Positions 1 through 8,550 of a stretch of DNA of 64,000 bases are shown in pieces. The notes below the pieces were generated by a model. It did not search any database, was not told the DNA's origin, and saw only the letters and a program-made list of their open reading frames with translations. The first letter of the stretch is position 1, and the number at the start of each line of letters is the position of its first letter. The stretch lies in contig NZ_PKOJ01000008.1 in the NCBI RefSeq assembly GCF_002860325.1, forward strand, positions 1-64,000, written 5' to 3'. This stretch comes from Neptunicoccus cionae. GTDB taxonomy: Bacteria; Pseudomonadota; Alphaproteobacteria; Rhodobacterales; Rhodobacteraceae. A program made the position numbers and the translations under genes.

Positions 1-89
1 GGCTGAGAAATGACAGAACACAACCCGATCAGCAGGAGCAGAGAGTAGCTTAATTTACGCCAGATCCTGTCCGACAAATGGGGAGCAGC

Positions 90-566
90 TCACTTCTCAT
101 ATTCATCTGAAGCGGCGGTAGTTTCTAATTCACCACCTTTAAATTCGCGGTAGATGTGGCTAACTTCTCGCCCGCATCTATGGGCGTCTGCTGCTCTTCT
201 CGATATTTCTCGAACGGGGTCTTGTTGAGATAGTAAAATTGAAACCACCGAAACACCGATGGAAAAGACACCAACGAACTGTGCACCAGAGATCGTCAAG
301 TCACTAGCGAACGCAAGTAAATATATCTTAGAGATAACCGTTAGGAATGAAAGAAAATTGAGAACTAAAGATTGATTCCGGGCTTTCTTTTCGAGCCGCT
401 TTGCGCAGTTGAAACGATTACTCTTTGTAGTTTTCATTCTTAGATGGAGTTTTCGACCTTCATTAAGCTGGCCTGTGGTTGCACTTGGGTTCGTGTTTTC
501 GGTTTGTTGCATATTGATATGCGCCAATTCTGTGCTCCCAACCTGTTTGACTTTTTGTTGCAACAA
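90..566 (-). CDS. SLATT-like two-helix membrane protein
   Basis: Small protein of up to 158 residues with two hydrophobic helices (about residues 66-87 and 95-113). A basic helix (RLEKKARNQS) precedes them and a polar helix (AADAHRCGREVSHIYREF) follows. This order resembles the SLATT family of 2TM effectors, which are known mainly from nucleotide-signal and reverse-transcriptase-linked conflict systems and are thought to act at the membrane. The tail after the second helix is short for the family, so it may be a trimmed member. The start is unsure: TTG at 566, or ATG at 512 giving 140 residues; neither has a clear ribosome site. No partner gene is visible, and any partner downstream on this strand would lie beyond the left edge. 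Local GC is below that of the rest of the window. The family call is by eye and moderately sure. Confidence 0.55.
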   Translation of the reverse strand: MLQQKVKQVGSTELAHINMQQTENTNPSATTGQLNEGRKLHLRMKTTKSNRFNCAKRLEKKARNQSLVLNFLSFLTVISKIYLLAFASDLTISGAQFVGVFSIGVSVVSILLSQQDPVREISRRAADAHRCGREVSHIYREFKGGELETTAASDEYEK

Positions 567-606
567 GCCAGATTTTAATCACTAGTCTAAGATGGAAAAT
601 ACACTG

Positions 607-618
607 TGTCACGTGACA
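607..618. promoter_or_regulatory. 12-bp perfect palindrome, possible operator
   Basis: TGTCACGTGACA is a perfect inverted repeat. It lies 41 to 95 bases upstream of the possible starts of the minus-strand SLATT-like gene, where an operator would be expected. The binding protein is unknown; the HTH protein at 1023-1424 is one candidate. Confidence 0.3.
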
Positions 619-876
619 TAACCATCATCCAAGCGTTAGGCGCATAAAGTCCGTTCCTAGGATACTGCATTGCAGCGTCAATGGTGATAATCAAGGTCCG
701 CTCAGGGCCGTAAGCAACCATTGGTACAGCCGCAGCGACTTCACGCGATTTTTGCAATCCGGCTCCCCCTTTCTCGGCAAAGAGAAGACAGCTGCCCGTT
801 GGATAGAAAGAACCATCACACTCTTAAGCTGAACCAATAAAAATCCGTTCCTCGGAAATCAGAGGCAAGCACATTA

Positions 877-904
877 TCAGCCATGCAGCATCAGCCATGC
901 AGCG
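877..904. repeat. 14-bp tandem duplication
   Basis: Two adjacent copies of a 14-base unit beginning TCAGCCATGCAGC differ only at the last base. No function is evident; it may be a simple slippage product. Confidence 0.5.
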
Positions 905-1022
905 CTGCCTCCGAAACACTCCGGTTACGCGACATGGACGTGTTGGATGCAAAAGTAATTTCCCCGCGCCAATTGAGACAAAGCAGCAATTGCAGAACCC
1001 GATGCACTTGCCCCCGCCCCGC

Positions 1023-1424
1023 TTACTTCCCAAAGATCGCGAGAAGCGCCGCCCGTGACCGCGCACTCAACCGTGGATCGCTATTTCCCGATGCGAGGCG
1101 GATTACCTCCAGCCACCCCAGTTCGTTTTCCGTCACCGGCGTCCCGAAGATGTCGAGAATAGCTTTGGCGCCTGCGTGCCCGACGGCCTGCTCCAGAGCA
1201 ATGCCCATCAGGAACACCGGATCACACTCGAGAGCGGCTGCCATACTGGGAACACGGGCCCGCGCGAGTTTGCTTGCGCCGTTCTTGACCATGGTAACCA
1301 TATCAGGGTTCGGGTAACCGGCTTCCCTCGCAATCTCGCTTTGCGACTTTCTGGATTTCAACTCCAGAACGCGACGCGAAACGTATTTTGCCAGCTCAGT
1401 GTTTTCGTGTGGTTTCTTGCTCAT
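1023..1424 (-). CDS. Small HTH (lambda-repressor-like) regulator
   Basis: 133-residue protein. The region around residues 10-60 (RVLELKSRKSQSEIAREAGY... PDMVTMVKNGASKLA) fits a Cro/C1-type helix-turn-helix in which the second helix reads DNA. The C-terminal half (about 65-133) has no recognised domain. The start at 1424 is chosen because AGGA lies five bases ahead of that ATG; the ATG at 1430 touches the same motif and the longer reading to 1529 has none. It lies between the SLATT-like gene and tRNA-Val, which suits an island or prophage-remnant regulator, but chromosomal homologues of such small regulators are common, so this is inference. Confidence 0.6.
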   Translation of the reverse strand: MSKKPHENTELAKYVSRRVLELKSRKSQSEIAREAGYPNPDMVTMVKNGASKLARARVPSMAAALECDPVFLMGIALEQAVGHAGAKAILDIFGTPVTENELGWLEVIRLASGNSDPRLSARSRAALLAIFGK

Positions 1425-1529
1425 GGCCATCCTTACAAAACTTGCGCAGTATTTGCTGCTCGCCTTGTTCGATAGCGAAAGCTTGACGCGGATTATGTTT
1501 GCTGGCCATTTTGAAGCTTTACAACGCAC

Positions 1530-1554
1530 AAAGCCCCCGCGATGCAGGGGCTTT
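1530..1554 (-). terminator. Terminator after tRNA-Val
   Basis: AAAGCCCC pairs perfectly with GGGGCTTT around a 9-base loop, with Ts on both sides. It lies 21 bases past the 3' end of tRNA-Val on the minus strand. It is probably bidirectional. Confidence 0.65.
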
Positions 1555-1575
1555 TGCTGGTAGTGCTTGAGTAAA

Positions 1576-1651
<76 letters not shown>

Positions 1652-1663
1652 GATAGCGGCCTT

Positions 1664-2059
1664 TTAATCGGCGTTTCCGGGGTCTGCAAGAGGAGAATTA
1701 CCCTCATCGTCATCTTTTTTCTCGGATTTGGCTTTTTGCAGCATAACCTTATGAATTAGTTTGGCATTTTCACCGTCACCCCGGGCAATACTGCGGATTT
1801 TCCCCAAGGGCGGCACCTGCAGATCGTGTCCTTCGCTCAGACATTTGTGGAAATAGGCCAGAGTTGCGTCGACCGCTTCGCGCACTTCCCGTTTCCGCAG
1901 GCCGGTGGCAACGGTCACATGGTCATAGATGTCTTTCTTGCGAATCTTACCGTCAAATTCTGCGGCTTCGGCCACTGTTTCCACAACGGTTGCGGATTCG
2001 GTTTCGTCAGTCTCAATCGCGTCGGTCTGGTCGGTTGTTGATGTCGTCGAAGTAGCCAC
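1664..2059 (-). CDS. HU/IHF-family DNA-binding protein
   Basis: 131 residues. An acidic, Thr/Glu-rich tail (1-35) precedes an HU-type fold (about 38-108) recognisable by KKDIYDHVTVATGLRKREVREAVDA and the following PPLGKIRS turn. The DNA-clamping arm is atypical: the usual RNPQTG tip of HU is replaced by a GDGENAKLIHK stretch, so binding mode or sequence preference may differ from classical HU. The charged C-terminal tail (KSEKKDDDEG) also looks disordered. It lies downstream of lon on the same strand but past a hairpin, and just upstream of tRNA-Val. Its likely role is a nucleoid-associated protein. Confidence 0.85.
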   Translation of the reverse strand: MATSTTSTTDQTDAIETDETESATVVETVAEAAEFDGKIRKKDIYDHVTVATGLRKREVREAVDATLAYFHKCLSEGHDLQVPPLGKIRSIARGDGENAKLIHKVMLQKAKSEKKDDDEGNSPLADPGNAD

Positions 2060-2121
2060 GCTGGTGCCTCTTTACATTGTGATTTCAGTTACGTTCAGGG
2101 AAGTATTGGTCCAAAACACCA

Positions 2122-2151
2122 GCGCCACAACCATAAACATGGTTGTGGCGC
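2122..2151 (-). terminator. Terminator after lon
   Basis: A perfect 13-bp stem (GCGCCACAACCAT) closes a 4-base loop. On the minus strand it is followed within a few bases by GTTTTGG. It lies between the lon stop codon and the HU-like gene and should separate the two transcripts. Confidence 0.65.
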
Positions 2152-2178
2152 CAGATAGTTTTCACTTGTGCGATCCGC

Positions 2179-4590
2179 TTAATGGGCGACGGTCGGCTTG
2201 TCCCCGCCCGATGCCGATTTCAGCGCCGCTGCTGCGGCGGCCTCTTCGGCAGCTTCGTCCCATTCAATCGCTTCGGGTTCCCGCACCAGCGCATGCTTGA
2301 TCACTTCCCGCACGGTGCTCACCGGAATAATTTCCAACCCGTCTTTCACGTTGTCAGGGATTTCCGGCAGATCCTTCTGGTTGTCTTTCGGGATAAGAAC
2401 CGTTTTGATCCCGCCGCGAAGCGCTGCAAGAAGTTTCTCTTTCAAGCCACCGATGGGCAACACATTCCCGCGCAGGGTGACCTCGCCTGTCATGGCGATG
2501 TCCTTACGGACGGGGATCTGTGTCAGGACCGACACGATAGATGTCACCATGCCTACACCTGCCGACGGGCCGTCCTTCGGGGTTGCCCCTTCGGGAACGT
2601 GTACGTGAATGTCGATCTTCTCGAACTCGGTCGGCTTCACGCCAACATCCGGACTGATCGAGCGCACGAAAGAGCTGGCCGCGTCGATGCTTTCCTTCAT
2701 CACATCGCCAAGCTTGCCGGTGGTCTTCATCCGGCCTTTTCCTGGCAGTTTCAGCGCCTCGATCGAGAGCAACTCGCCACCAACGGATGTCCAGGCCAGA
2801 CCGGTGACAACACCCACCTGATCCTCTTCTTCTGCAAGACCGTATTTGAACCGTTTGACCCCCAGAAACTCTTCCAGATTGTCTTTCGTTACAACGACAG
2901 CCTTTTCAGTACCCTTCACGATTTTTGTCAGGGCCTTACGGCACAATTTGGCCATTTCCCGTTCAAGGTTCCGCACGCCGGCTTCACGGGTATAGGTGCG
3001 CACAATATCCAGCAGTGCGGCGTCTTCGACTTCGAATTCACCTTTCCGCAGGCCGTGGTTCTTGATCTGCTTGCTGATCAGATGCTGTTTGGCGATCTCG
3101 GTCTTTTCGTCCTCGGTATAGCCGGACAGCGGGATGATCTCCATCCGGTCCAGAAGCGGGCCAGGCATGTTATAGCTGTTCGCCGTGGTCAGGAACATAA
3201 CGTTCGAGAGATCATACTCCACTTCCATATAATGGTCTGTGAAGGTCGCGTTTTGCTCCGGATCGAGAACTTCGAGCATGGCGGATGCGGGATCGCCACG
3301 GAAGTCTTGCCCCATCTTGTCGATTTCATCGAGCAGGATCAGCGGGTTGGTGGTTTTAGCCTTTTTCATCGCCTGGATGATCTTACCCGGCATGGAGCCG
3401 ATATAAGTCCGGCGGTGCCCACGAATTTCGCTTTCGTCACGTACACCACCTAGGGAAATACGGATGAATTCCCGCCCTGTCGCCTTGGCAACAGATTTAC
3501 CCAGCGAGGTTTTACCCACACCCGGAGGACCCACGAGGCAGAGAATCGGGCCTTTCAGCTTGGCGCTACGCTGTTGAACGGCCAGATACTCGACGATCCG
3601 TTCCTTGACCTTCTCCAGACCGTAGTGATCTGCATCCAGCACATCCTGTGCACGGTTCAGGTCTTTCTTCACACGGGATTTCACGCCCCACGGGATCGAC
3701 AGCATCCAGTCCAGATAATTGCGCACAACTGTGGCTTCAGCAGACATCGGGGACATTTGCTTCAGCTTCTTCAGCTCGCCTTCGGCCTTTTCCTTGGCTT
3801 CCTTGGACAGTTTGGTTTCCGCGATGCGGCTTTCTAGTTCGGCGAGTTCGTCGCCACCCTGCTCGCCGTCGCCCAGTTCCTGCTGGATCGCTTTCATCTG
3901 TTCATTCAGATAGTATTCACGCTGGGTGCGTTCCATCTGGTTTTTGACGCGCGATTTGATCTTTTTCTCGACTTTAAGAACGGACATTTCGCCCTGCATC
4001 AGGCCGAATACCTTTTCCAGCCGTTCCGACAGGTCCAGTTCTTCCAGAAGTTCCTGTTTCTGGTCCACCCGCACATTCAGATGGCCCGCAATGGTATCAA
4101 CCAGTTTCGCGGGGCTGTCGCTCTCGGCGGCGGCGCTCAGGGCTTCTTCGGGTACGTTCTTGTTCAGCTTGGCGTAGCGGTCAAATTCCTTGGCAACCGC
4201 ACTGCTGAGCGCTTCGAGAGCTTCAGGCTCGCGCACGGACTCTTGCAGTATTTCTGCGTTGGCCTCGAAATAGTCCGGGTTGTCCAGATATTCTGTGATG
4301 CGCACACGTTCACGGCCTTCGACCAGCACTTTTACAGTGCCGTCCGGCAGTTTGAGAAGTTGCAGCACAGACGCAAGAACACCGGTCTCGTAAATGCTGT
4401 CAGCGCTCGGCTCGTCCTCGGACGGGTCGATCTGGCTGGACAGGAGGATTTCCTTATTGTCGGCCATCACCGCTTCAAGCGCACGAACAGATTTTTCACG
4501 TCCAACGAAAAGTGGAACGATCATGTGTGGAAACACCACAATGTCGCGCAGAGGGAGTACTGGGTAAGAAACGCTGCTCGCGTTAGTCAT
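2179..4590 (-). CDS. lon: ATP-dependent protease Lon (LonA)
   Basis: 803 residues, the normal length for a bacterial LonA. The N-terminal substrate-recognition domain begins SYPVLPLRDIVVFPHM. A central AAA+ module carries Walker A GPPGVGKT (354-361) and Walker B LILLDEID (417-424). The C-terminal protease domain has catalytic Ser676 in DGPSAG and Lys719 in GGLKEK, 43 residues apart as in E. coli Lon. It degrades misfolded and selected regulatory proteins in the cytoplasm. AAGGA lies eight bases before the ATG. It has its own hairpin terminator. Confidence 0.98.
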   Translation of the reverse strand: MTNASSVSYPVLPLRDIVVFPHMIVPLFVGREKSVRALEAVMADNKEILLSSQIDPSEDEPSADSIYETGVLASVLQLLKLPDGTVKVLVEGRERVRITEYLDNPDYFEANAEILQESVREPEALEALSSAVAKEFDRYAKLNKNVPEEALSAAAESDSPAKLVDTIAGHLNVRVDQKQELLEELDLSERLEKVFGLMQGEMSVLKVEKKIKSRVKNQMERTQREYYLNEQMKAIQQELGDGEQGGDELAELESRIAETKLSKEAKEKAEGELKKLKQMSPMSAEATVVRNYLDWMLSIPWGVKSRVKKDLNRAQDVLDADHYGLEKVKERIVEYLAVQQRSAKLKGPILCLVGPPGVGKTSLGKSVAKATGREFIRISLGGVRDESEIRGHRRTYIGSMPGKIIQAMKKAKTTNPLILLDEIDKMGQDFRGDPASAMLEVLDPEQNATFTDHYMEVEYDLSNVMFLTTANSYNMPGPLLDRMEIIPLSGYTEDEKTEIAKQHLISKQIKNHGLRKGEFEVEDAALLDIVRTYTREAGVRNLEREMAKLCRKALTKIVKGTEKAVVVTKDNLEEFLGVKRFKYGLAEEEDQVGVVTGLAWTSVGGELLSIEALKLPGKGRMKTTGKLGDVMKESIDAASSFVRSISPDVGVKPTEFEKIDIHVHVPEGATPKDGPSAGVGMVTSIVSVLTQIPVRKDIAMTGEVTLRGNVLPIGGLKEKLLAALRGGIKTVLIPKDNQKDLPEIPDNVKDGLEIIPVSTVREVIKHALVREPEAIEWDEAAEEAAAAAALKSASGGDKPTVAH

Positions 4591-4892
4591 ATTATCGTCC
4601 TTTATTTAGCAAGAAGCATCAGGCCCCGGATTACCAGCAACACACCGCTTCTTCTCTTCTCGGTCTTTGTATGTGGTATCTGACAGCAGGATCGTCAAGC
4701 ACCGCCGAATTTATTGGAGACCATTCTGACGCGATGTGGAAACGCCTGCAAGTACACAGGCGCGAAAAACTCCGTTTCCGGAAGCTTCCTATTGCAGCAA
4801 CGCAGGACACTGCCTAGTATTTGGGTGAAATCCGGTATTTTTCCGCCCGCAAACGGTTAAACTCTGACTTTGCGTCACAAGGAAGCCATCTA
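4591..4892. other. Divergent intergenic region lon / BLUF gene
   Basis: 302 bases between the divergent starts of lon and the BLUF gene; it should hold both promoters. Visible structure: a CGCCTG/CAGGCG hairpin (4743-4762) and a 10-base palindrome GGAAGCTTCC (4780-4789). No heat-shock promoter could be assigned to lon with confidence. Confidence 0.4.
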
Positions 4893-5327
4893 TTGTATTA
4901 TCTGATTTACCAAAGTTCCGCGCTGATTCCACGCAATTCGAGCGAACATGACGCCATTCTGATTGCAAGTTACCGGTGCAACAAACGGGACGATATCACC
5001 GGCTTTCTCCACCGCGAGCAGGACAATTTTGTGCAGTATCTGGAGGGCCCGCAGGACAAGATTCAAGATCTGATGCTCCGGCTTGAAAAAGACTGGCGCC
5101 ACAAGGATATTGAAGTTCTCGACGAAGGGCCGCTAACCACGCGTCGTCTGCCCGACTGGCAGATGGGCATGGTGGAGCAAGGCACTTTCGCCATTAGCGA
5201 TCTTCTGGAAATTCAGGACACAAAGCTTGCCATCAAATCCGCCGATCCTTTCGATCTGGTGGTGTTCATGGTGGCAAACGCCGGCCTGTTGCGCCAGATC
5301 TTCGAGGTAGAAGAAAAAAAGGGCTGA
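4893..5327 (+). CDS. BLUF-domain blue-light sensor
   Basis: A single FAD-binding BLUF domain with almost no extra sequence. With the TTG start at 4893, which has AAGGA nine bases upstream, the protein is 144 residues. Tyr6, Asn30, Gln48, Trp89 and Met91 then fall at the same mutual spacings as the photoactive residues Tyr21, Asn45, Gln63, Trp104 and Met106 of AppA from Rhodobacter sphaeroides. All parts of the flavin hydrogen-bond switch are therefore present and light sensing is likely. A longer version from TTG 4821 would add 24 residues without domain support. No effector domain is fused, so it must act through a separate partner, not identifiable here. It is convergent with tgt. Confidence 0.9.
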   Translation: MYYLIYQSSALIPRNSSEHDAILIASYRCNKRDDITGFLHREQDNFVQYLEGPQDKIQDLMLRLEKDWRHKDIEVLDEGPLTTRRLPDWQMGMVEQGTFAISDLLEIQDTKLAIKSADPFDLVVFMVANAGLLRQIFEVEEKKG

Positions 5328-5362
5328 CTTTTAGACGCTGTTCTGAAAACCGGACAGGCCCG

Positions 5363-6493
5363 TCAGCAGGGTTCAATATCCCCTTGCGCGCGGCGGGCAT
5401 GAAAGACTGCAACAAAGTCGTCAAGGCTGCCGCTAGCAATGGCATCACGCAAACCTGCCATCAGTTCCTGATAATAATGCAGATTGTGCCACGTCAGCAG
5501 CATGGAACCGATGATCTCTTGGGATTTGATCACATGGTGCAAATAGGCGCGGGAGTAATTCGCGCAGGCCGGACAGGAGCAGTCCGCATCCAGCGGGCGC
5601 GGGTCGTCCTTGTGGCGGGCATTGCGCAGGTTGATTGCCCCCATGCGGGTTTGCGCCTGCCCTGTACGTCCTGAACGGCTCGGCAATACGCAGTCGAACA
5701 TATCCACCCCGCGCTGCACGGCGCCGACGATATCATCCGGCTTGCCCACGCCCATCAGATAGCGGGGTTTATCCTCGGGCAGTTGACCGGGCGCATAATC
5801 AAGACAGCCAAACATTGCCTCCTGCCCTTCCCCGACCGCCAGACCGCCAATGGCGTAACCGTCAAACTCAATGCTGCGCAAGGCCTCGGCGCTTTGGGCC
5901 CGCAGGTCTTCTTCAAGACCGCCTTGCTGGATACCGAACAGCGCATAGCCCGGACGATCCCCGAAGGCATCCCGCGACCGTTGCGCCCATCGCATGGAAA
6001 GCTGCATGCTCTCCTCAATCCGCTTGCGATCCGCAGGTAAGGCGGGGCATTCGTCAAAACACATGACAATGTCACTGCCCAGCAACTTCTGGATTTCCAT
6101 AGACCGTTCCGGCGTCAGATTATGTTCGGAGCCGTCAATATGGCTGCGGAATTTCACACCTTCTTCTGTCAGCTTGCGCAAATCAGTCAGACTCATCACC
6201 TGAAACCCGCCACTGTCTGTCAGGATCGGGCGGTCCCAGTTCATAAAGCGGTGCAGCCCGCCCAGATTGTGAATCCGTTCCGCTCCGGGACGCAACATCA
6301 GATGATACGTGTTGCCCAACAGAATATCCGCACCCGTTTCGCGGACATTCTCTGGCATCATCGCCTTTACTGTGGCCGCTGTACCGACAGGCATGAAAGC
6401 CGGTGTACGGATTTCGCCTTTGGGTGTTGACACAACACCCGTGCGGGCGCGACCTTGGCGGGCGGAAATGTTGAAACCGAATGTGTTAGACAT
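5363..6493 (-). CDS. tgt: tRNA-guanine transglycosylase
   Basis: 376 residues, normal for the bacterial enzyme that swaps guanine 34 for preQ1 in tRNAs with GUN anticodons, a step in queuosine synthesis. The TIM-barrel motifs [11 protein letters not shown] (substrate binding, catalytic Asp) and [14 protein letters not shown] (nucleophilic Asp region) are intact. The zinc site is CSCPAC followed by a distal His in LLTWHN. No other queuosine gene lies nearby. It is divergent from the RimB-RimK fusion 66 bases away. Confidence 0.97.
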   Translation of the reverse strand: MSNTFGFNISARQGRARTGVVSTPKGEIRTPAFMPVGTAATVKAMMPENVRETGADILLGNTYHLMLRPGAERIHNLGGLHRFMNWDRPILTDSGGFQVMSLTDLRKLTEEGVKFRSHIDGSEHNLTPERSMEIQKLLGSDIVMCFDECPALPADRKRIEESMQLSMRWAQRSRDAFGDRPGYALFGIQQGGLEEDLRAQSAEALRSIEFDGYAIGGLAVGEGQEAMFGCLDYAPGQLPEDKPRYLMGVGKPDDIVGAVQRGVDMFDCVLPSRSGRTGQAQTRMGAINLRNARHKDDPRPLDADCSCPACANYSRAYLHHVIKSQEIIGSMLLTWHNLHYYQELMAGLRDAIASGSLDDFVAVFHARRAQGDIEPC

Positions 6494-6559
6494 AGCGCCC
6501 CTCTACCGCTATGGCCCACAAAATCAAGCGTAAAGTGACAGGGGACCAGGGGACAAAAG

Positions 6560-7957
6560 ATGGCAGATTCAGAAAACAACAGCGACACACCGTTTATTCT
6601 TGGATGGGAAGAATGGCTCTCCCTGCCCGACCTTGGCCTTCCGGCCTTGAAGGCCAAAGTGGATACAGGTGCAAGAACCTCTGCGCTTCACGCCTTCAAT
6701 ATCGAGAAATTCGGCACGACCTCCCGCCCGAGAGTGCGCTTTGGTATCAACCCAATTCCCGAACGGGACGATATCCATGTTATCTGCTCGGCGGATGTGA
6801 TTGACCAGCGCGAAGTGACCAGTTCGAACGGCGAACGGGAATCCCGTATCGTAATTCAGACAACTGTACGCTTTGGCGAACAGTCCTGGCCGATCGAAGT
6901 GACCCTGTCTGATCGCAAGAATATGGCCTACCGGATGCTTCTGGGACGTCAGGCTTTCCCTGCGGGCACGACGATCAACCCCGCCGAAGGTTTTAACCAA
7001 CCGGAGCTTTCGTTCGATTTGTACAAGAAAACGCTAGCAAACGTGCCAAAACGCCCGTTGCGCATTGCGATTCTGACAAGAGAGCCGAACAACTATTCCA
7101 CCCGCCGCCTGATTGAGGAGGCGGAATCCCGCGACCATGTGATTGAAACCATCGACACCACACGCTGTTATATGAACATCCGCACTACGGCGCCCGAAGT
7201 CCATTACGACGGCAAGATCCTGCCCCGTTATGACGCGATCATTCCGCGCATCGGTGCCTCGATCACGTCTTATGGCACGGCAGTGGTGCGCCAGTTCGAA
7301 ACCATCGGCACCTATTGTGTCAACGGCTCTGACGGGATCACTTCCAGCCGCGATAAACTGCACGCGCACCAGATCCTTGCCAGCTACAAGATCGGCACGC
7401 CGACAACGGCTTTTGCCTCATCCCCTAAAGACACCAAGAACCTGATTTCCATTGCCGGCTCCACACCGCTGATCGTGAAACTGCTGGAAAGCACTCAAGG
7501 CAAGGGCGTGGTGCTTGCCGAAACCCAGAAAGCTGCAGAGAGTGTGATTTCCGCCTTTCGCGGTCTGAAAGCGGATTTTCTGGTGCAGCATTTCGTCAAG
7601 GAAGCCGCCGGAGAAGACGTGCGCTGTCTGGTGATCGGCGGCAAGGTGGTTGCTGCAATCCGGCGCAAGGCCGCCGCCGGTGAATTCCGCTCCAACCTGC
7701 ATCAGGGCGGCGTGGCCGAAGCTGTCAAAATCACCAAGGCAGAACGGGAAACAGCCATCCGGGCAGCACGCGCCATGAAGCTGAATTTTGCCGGCGTCGA
7801 TCTTCTGCGTTCTTCGGAGGGCCCGAAAGTACTGGAGGTGAACTCTTCTCCCGGTCTTGAAGGTATCGAAAAAGCGAGCCAGCGGAATGTGGCTGGAAAG
7901 TTGATGGACCACATTGAACGCAACGTGCGCCCGACGCGCACCCGCAAGTCCATCTAA
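6560..7957 (+). CDS. rimK: RimB-like retropepsin fused to RimK ATP-grasp ligase
   Basis: 465 residues in two parts. Residues about 10-150 form an aspartic-protease-like domain of the 'ATP-dependent zinc protease' (RimB) family, with the DTG motif at 35-37 ([13 protein letters not shown]) and LLGRQAF near 130. Residues about 165-460 form a RimK-type ATP-grasp ligase with the ATP-binding stretch [16 protein letters not shown] and the metal-binding [17 protein letters not shown]. RimK adds glutamates to the C-terminus of ribosomal protein S6; RimB is reported as the linked protease in the Rim system. Fusion puts both opposing activities in one chain. The target here is inferred. Confidence 0.88.
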   Translation: MADSENNSDTPFILGWEEWLSLPDLGLPALKAKVDTGARTSALHAFNIEKFGTTSRPRVRFGINPIPERDDIHVICSADVIDQREVTSSNGERESRIVIQTTVRFGEQSWPIEVTLSDRKNMAYRMLLGRQAFPAGTTINPAEGFNQPELSFDLYKKTLANVPKRPLRIAILTREPNNYSTRRLIEEAESRDHVIETIDTTRCYMNIRTTAPEVHYDGKILPRYDAIIPRIGASITSYGTAVVRQFETIGTYCVNGSDGITSSRDKLHAHQILASYKIGTPTTAFASSPKDTKNLISIAGSTPLIVKLLESTQGKGVVLAETQKAAESVISAFRGLKADFLVQHFVKEAAGEDVRCLVIGGKVVAAIRRKAAAGEFRSNLHQGGVAEAVKITKAERETAIRAARAMKLNFAGVDLLRSSEGPKVLEVNSSPGLEGIEKASQRNVAGKLMDHIERNVRPTRTRKSI

Positions 7958-8092
7958 GCCGACCGCCGCTTCGCCCTGTTCCCGTCTGGAAACAGGGCTG
8001 AAACGCCGCAGGTCCGGTTTTCTTGCATTCTGGACACTCCGCCTTAGATTCCATATAAGAACCGTCAGGAATAAAACAGCAGGCCCCTTGTC

Positions 8093-8455
8093 ATGAACGC
8101 CGAAAACCAACACCTCGAAGGTCAACCCCTGATCAAGCCATCGACGACGGACCATCCGTTGCACGAAGCCATTACCGAGGCATGCCGCACCGTGCATGAT
8201 CCTGAAATTCCGGTGAATATCTTTGATTTGGGGCTGATCTACACCATTGAAATCGACGATGCAGGTGTTGTGGATATCCTGATGACGCTTACAGCGCCCG
8301 GGTGCCCTGTTGCCGGAGAGATGCCGGGCTGGGTTGAAGACGCTGTCATGGCTGTGCCAGGCGTGCAGGCTGCCAATGTGCAACTGGTCTGGGAACCCCA
8401 ATGGGGCATGGATATGATGTCCGACGAAGCACGACTTGAACTGGGCTTTATGTAA
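8093..8455 (+). CDS. sufT: SUF-linked Fe-S maturation factor (DUF59/MIP18)
   Basis: 120 residues with the MIP18/DUF59 fold: DPEIPVNIFDLGLIY near residue 43 and the conserved cysteine in LTAPGCPVAGEMP. SufT-type proteins help mature Fe-S proteins and usually stand next to sufBCDS. Here the next Fe-S gene, sufA, is 1.4 kb downstream beyond a phosphodiesterase gene and its terminator, and the core suf genes are outside the window. The start is the ATG at 8093, preceded by a weak ribosome site. Confidence 0.88.
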   Translation: MNAENQHLEGQPLIKPSTTDHPLHEAITEACRTVHDPEIPVNIFDLGLIYTIEIDDAGVVDILMTLTAPGCPVAGEMPGWVEDAVMAVPGVQAANVQLVWEPQWGMDMMSDEARLELGFM

Positions 8456-8465
8456 CTTTTCCATA

Positions 8466-8483
8466 AGTTTACACAAAGTTTAC
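8466..8483. promoter_or_regulatory. Paired 7-bp direct repeats upstream of the phosphodiesterase gene
   Basis: AGTTTAC occurs twice, separated by ACAA, an 11-base repeat period. That is the geometry of a PhoB box, but the half-site is not the usual CTGTCAT. It lies about 70 bases upstream of a glycerophosphodiesterase, a typical phosphate-regulon gene. Operator function is a guess. Confidence 0.25.
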
Positions 8484-8550
8484 CCCGCCGCCGACATCCT
8501 GTCACACAGGGCCGCCACATAGGCGCCACCAGTGAATACAGGAGACTTTG

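Larger units (their letters stand above)
567..1022. other. Gene-free stretch between SLATT-like gene and HTH gene
   Basis: No convincing gene is seen in these 456 bases. Reading frames on both strands lack ribosome sites and look like chance. It holds a perfect 12-base palindrome (607-618) and a 14-base tandem duplication (877-904), described separately. It should contain the promoter of the minus-strand SLATT-like gene. Confidence 0.5.

Noticed and set aside
883-1317. Plus-strand 144-codon reading frame
   Set aside because: It overlaps the HTH gene on the other strand, has no ribosome site and no recognisable domain.
2143-3453. Plus-strand 436-codon frame antisense to lon
   Set aside because: It lies wholly opposite a clear lon gene; such frames arise from GC-skewed third codon positions on the opposite strand.
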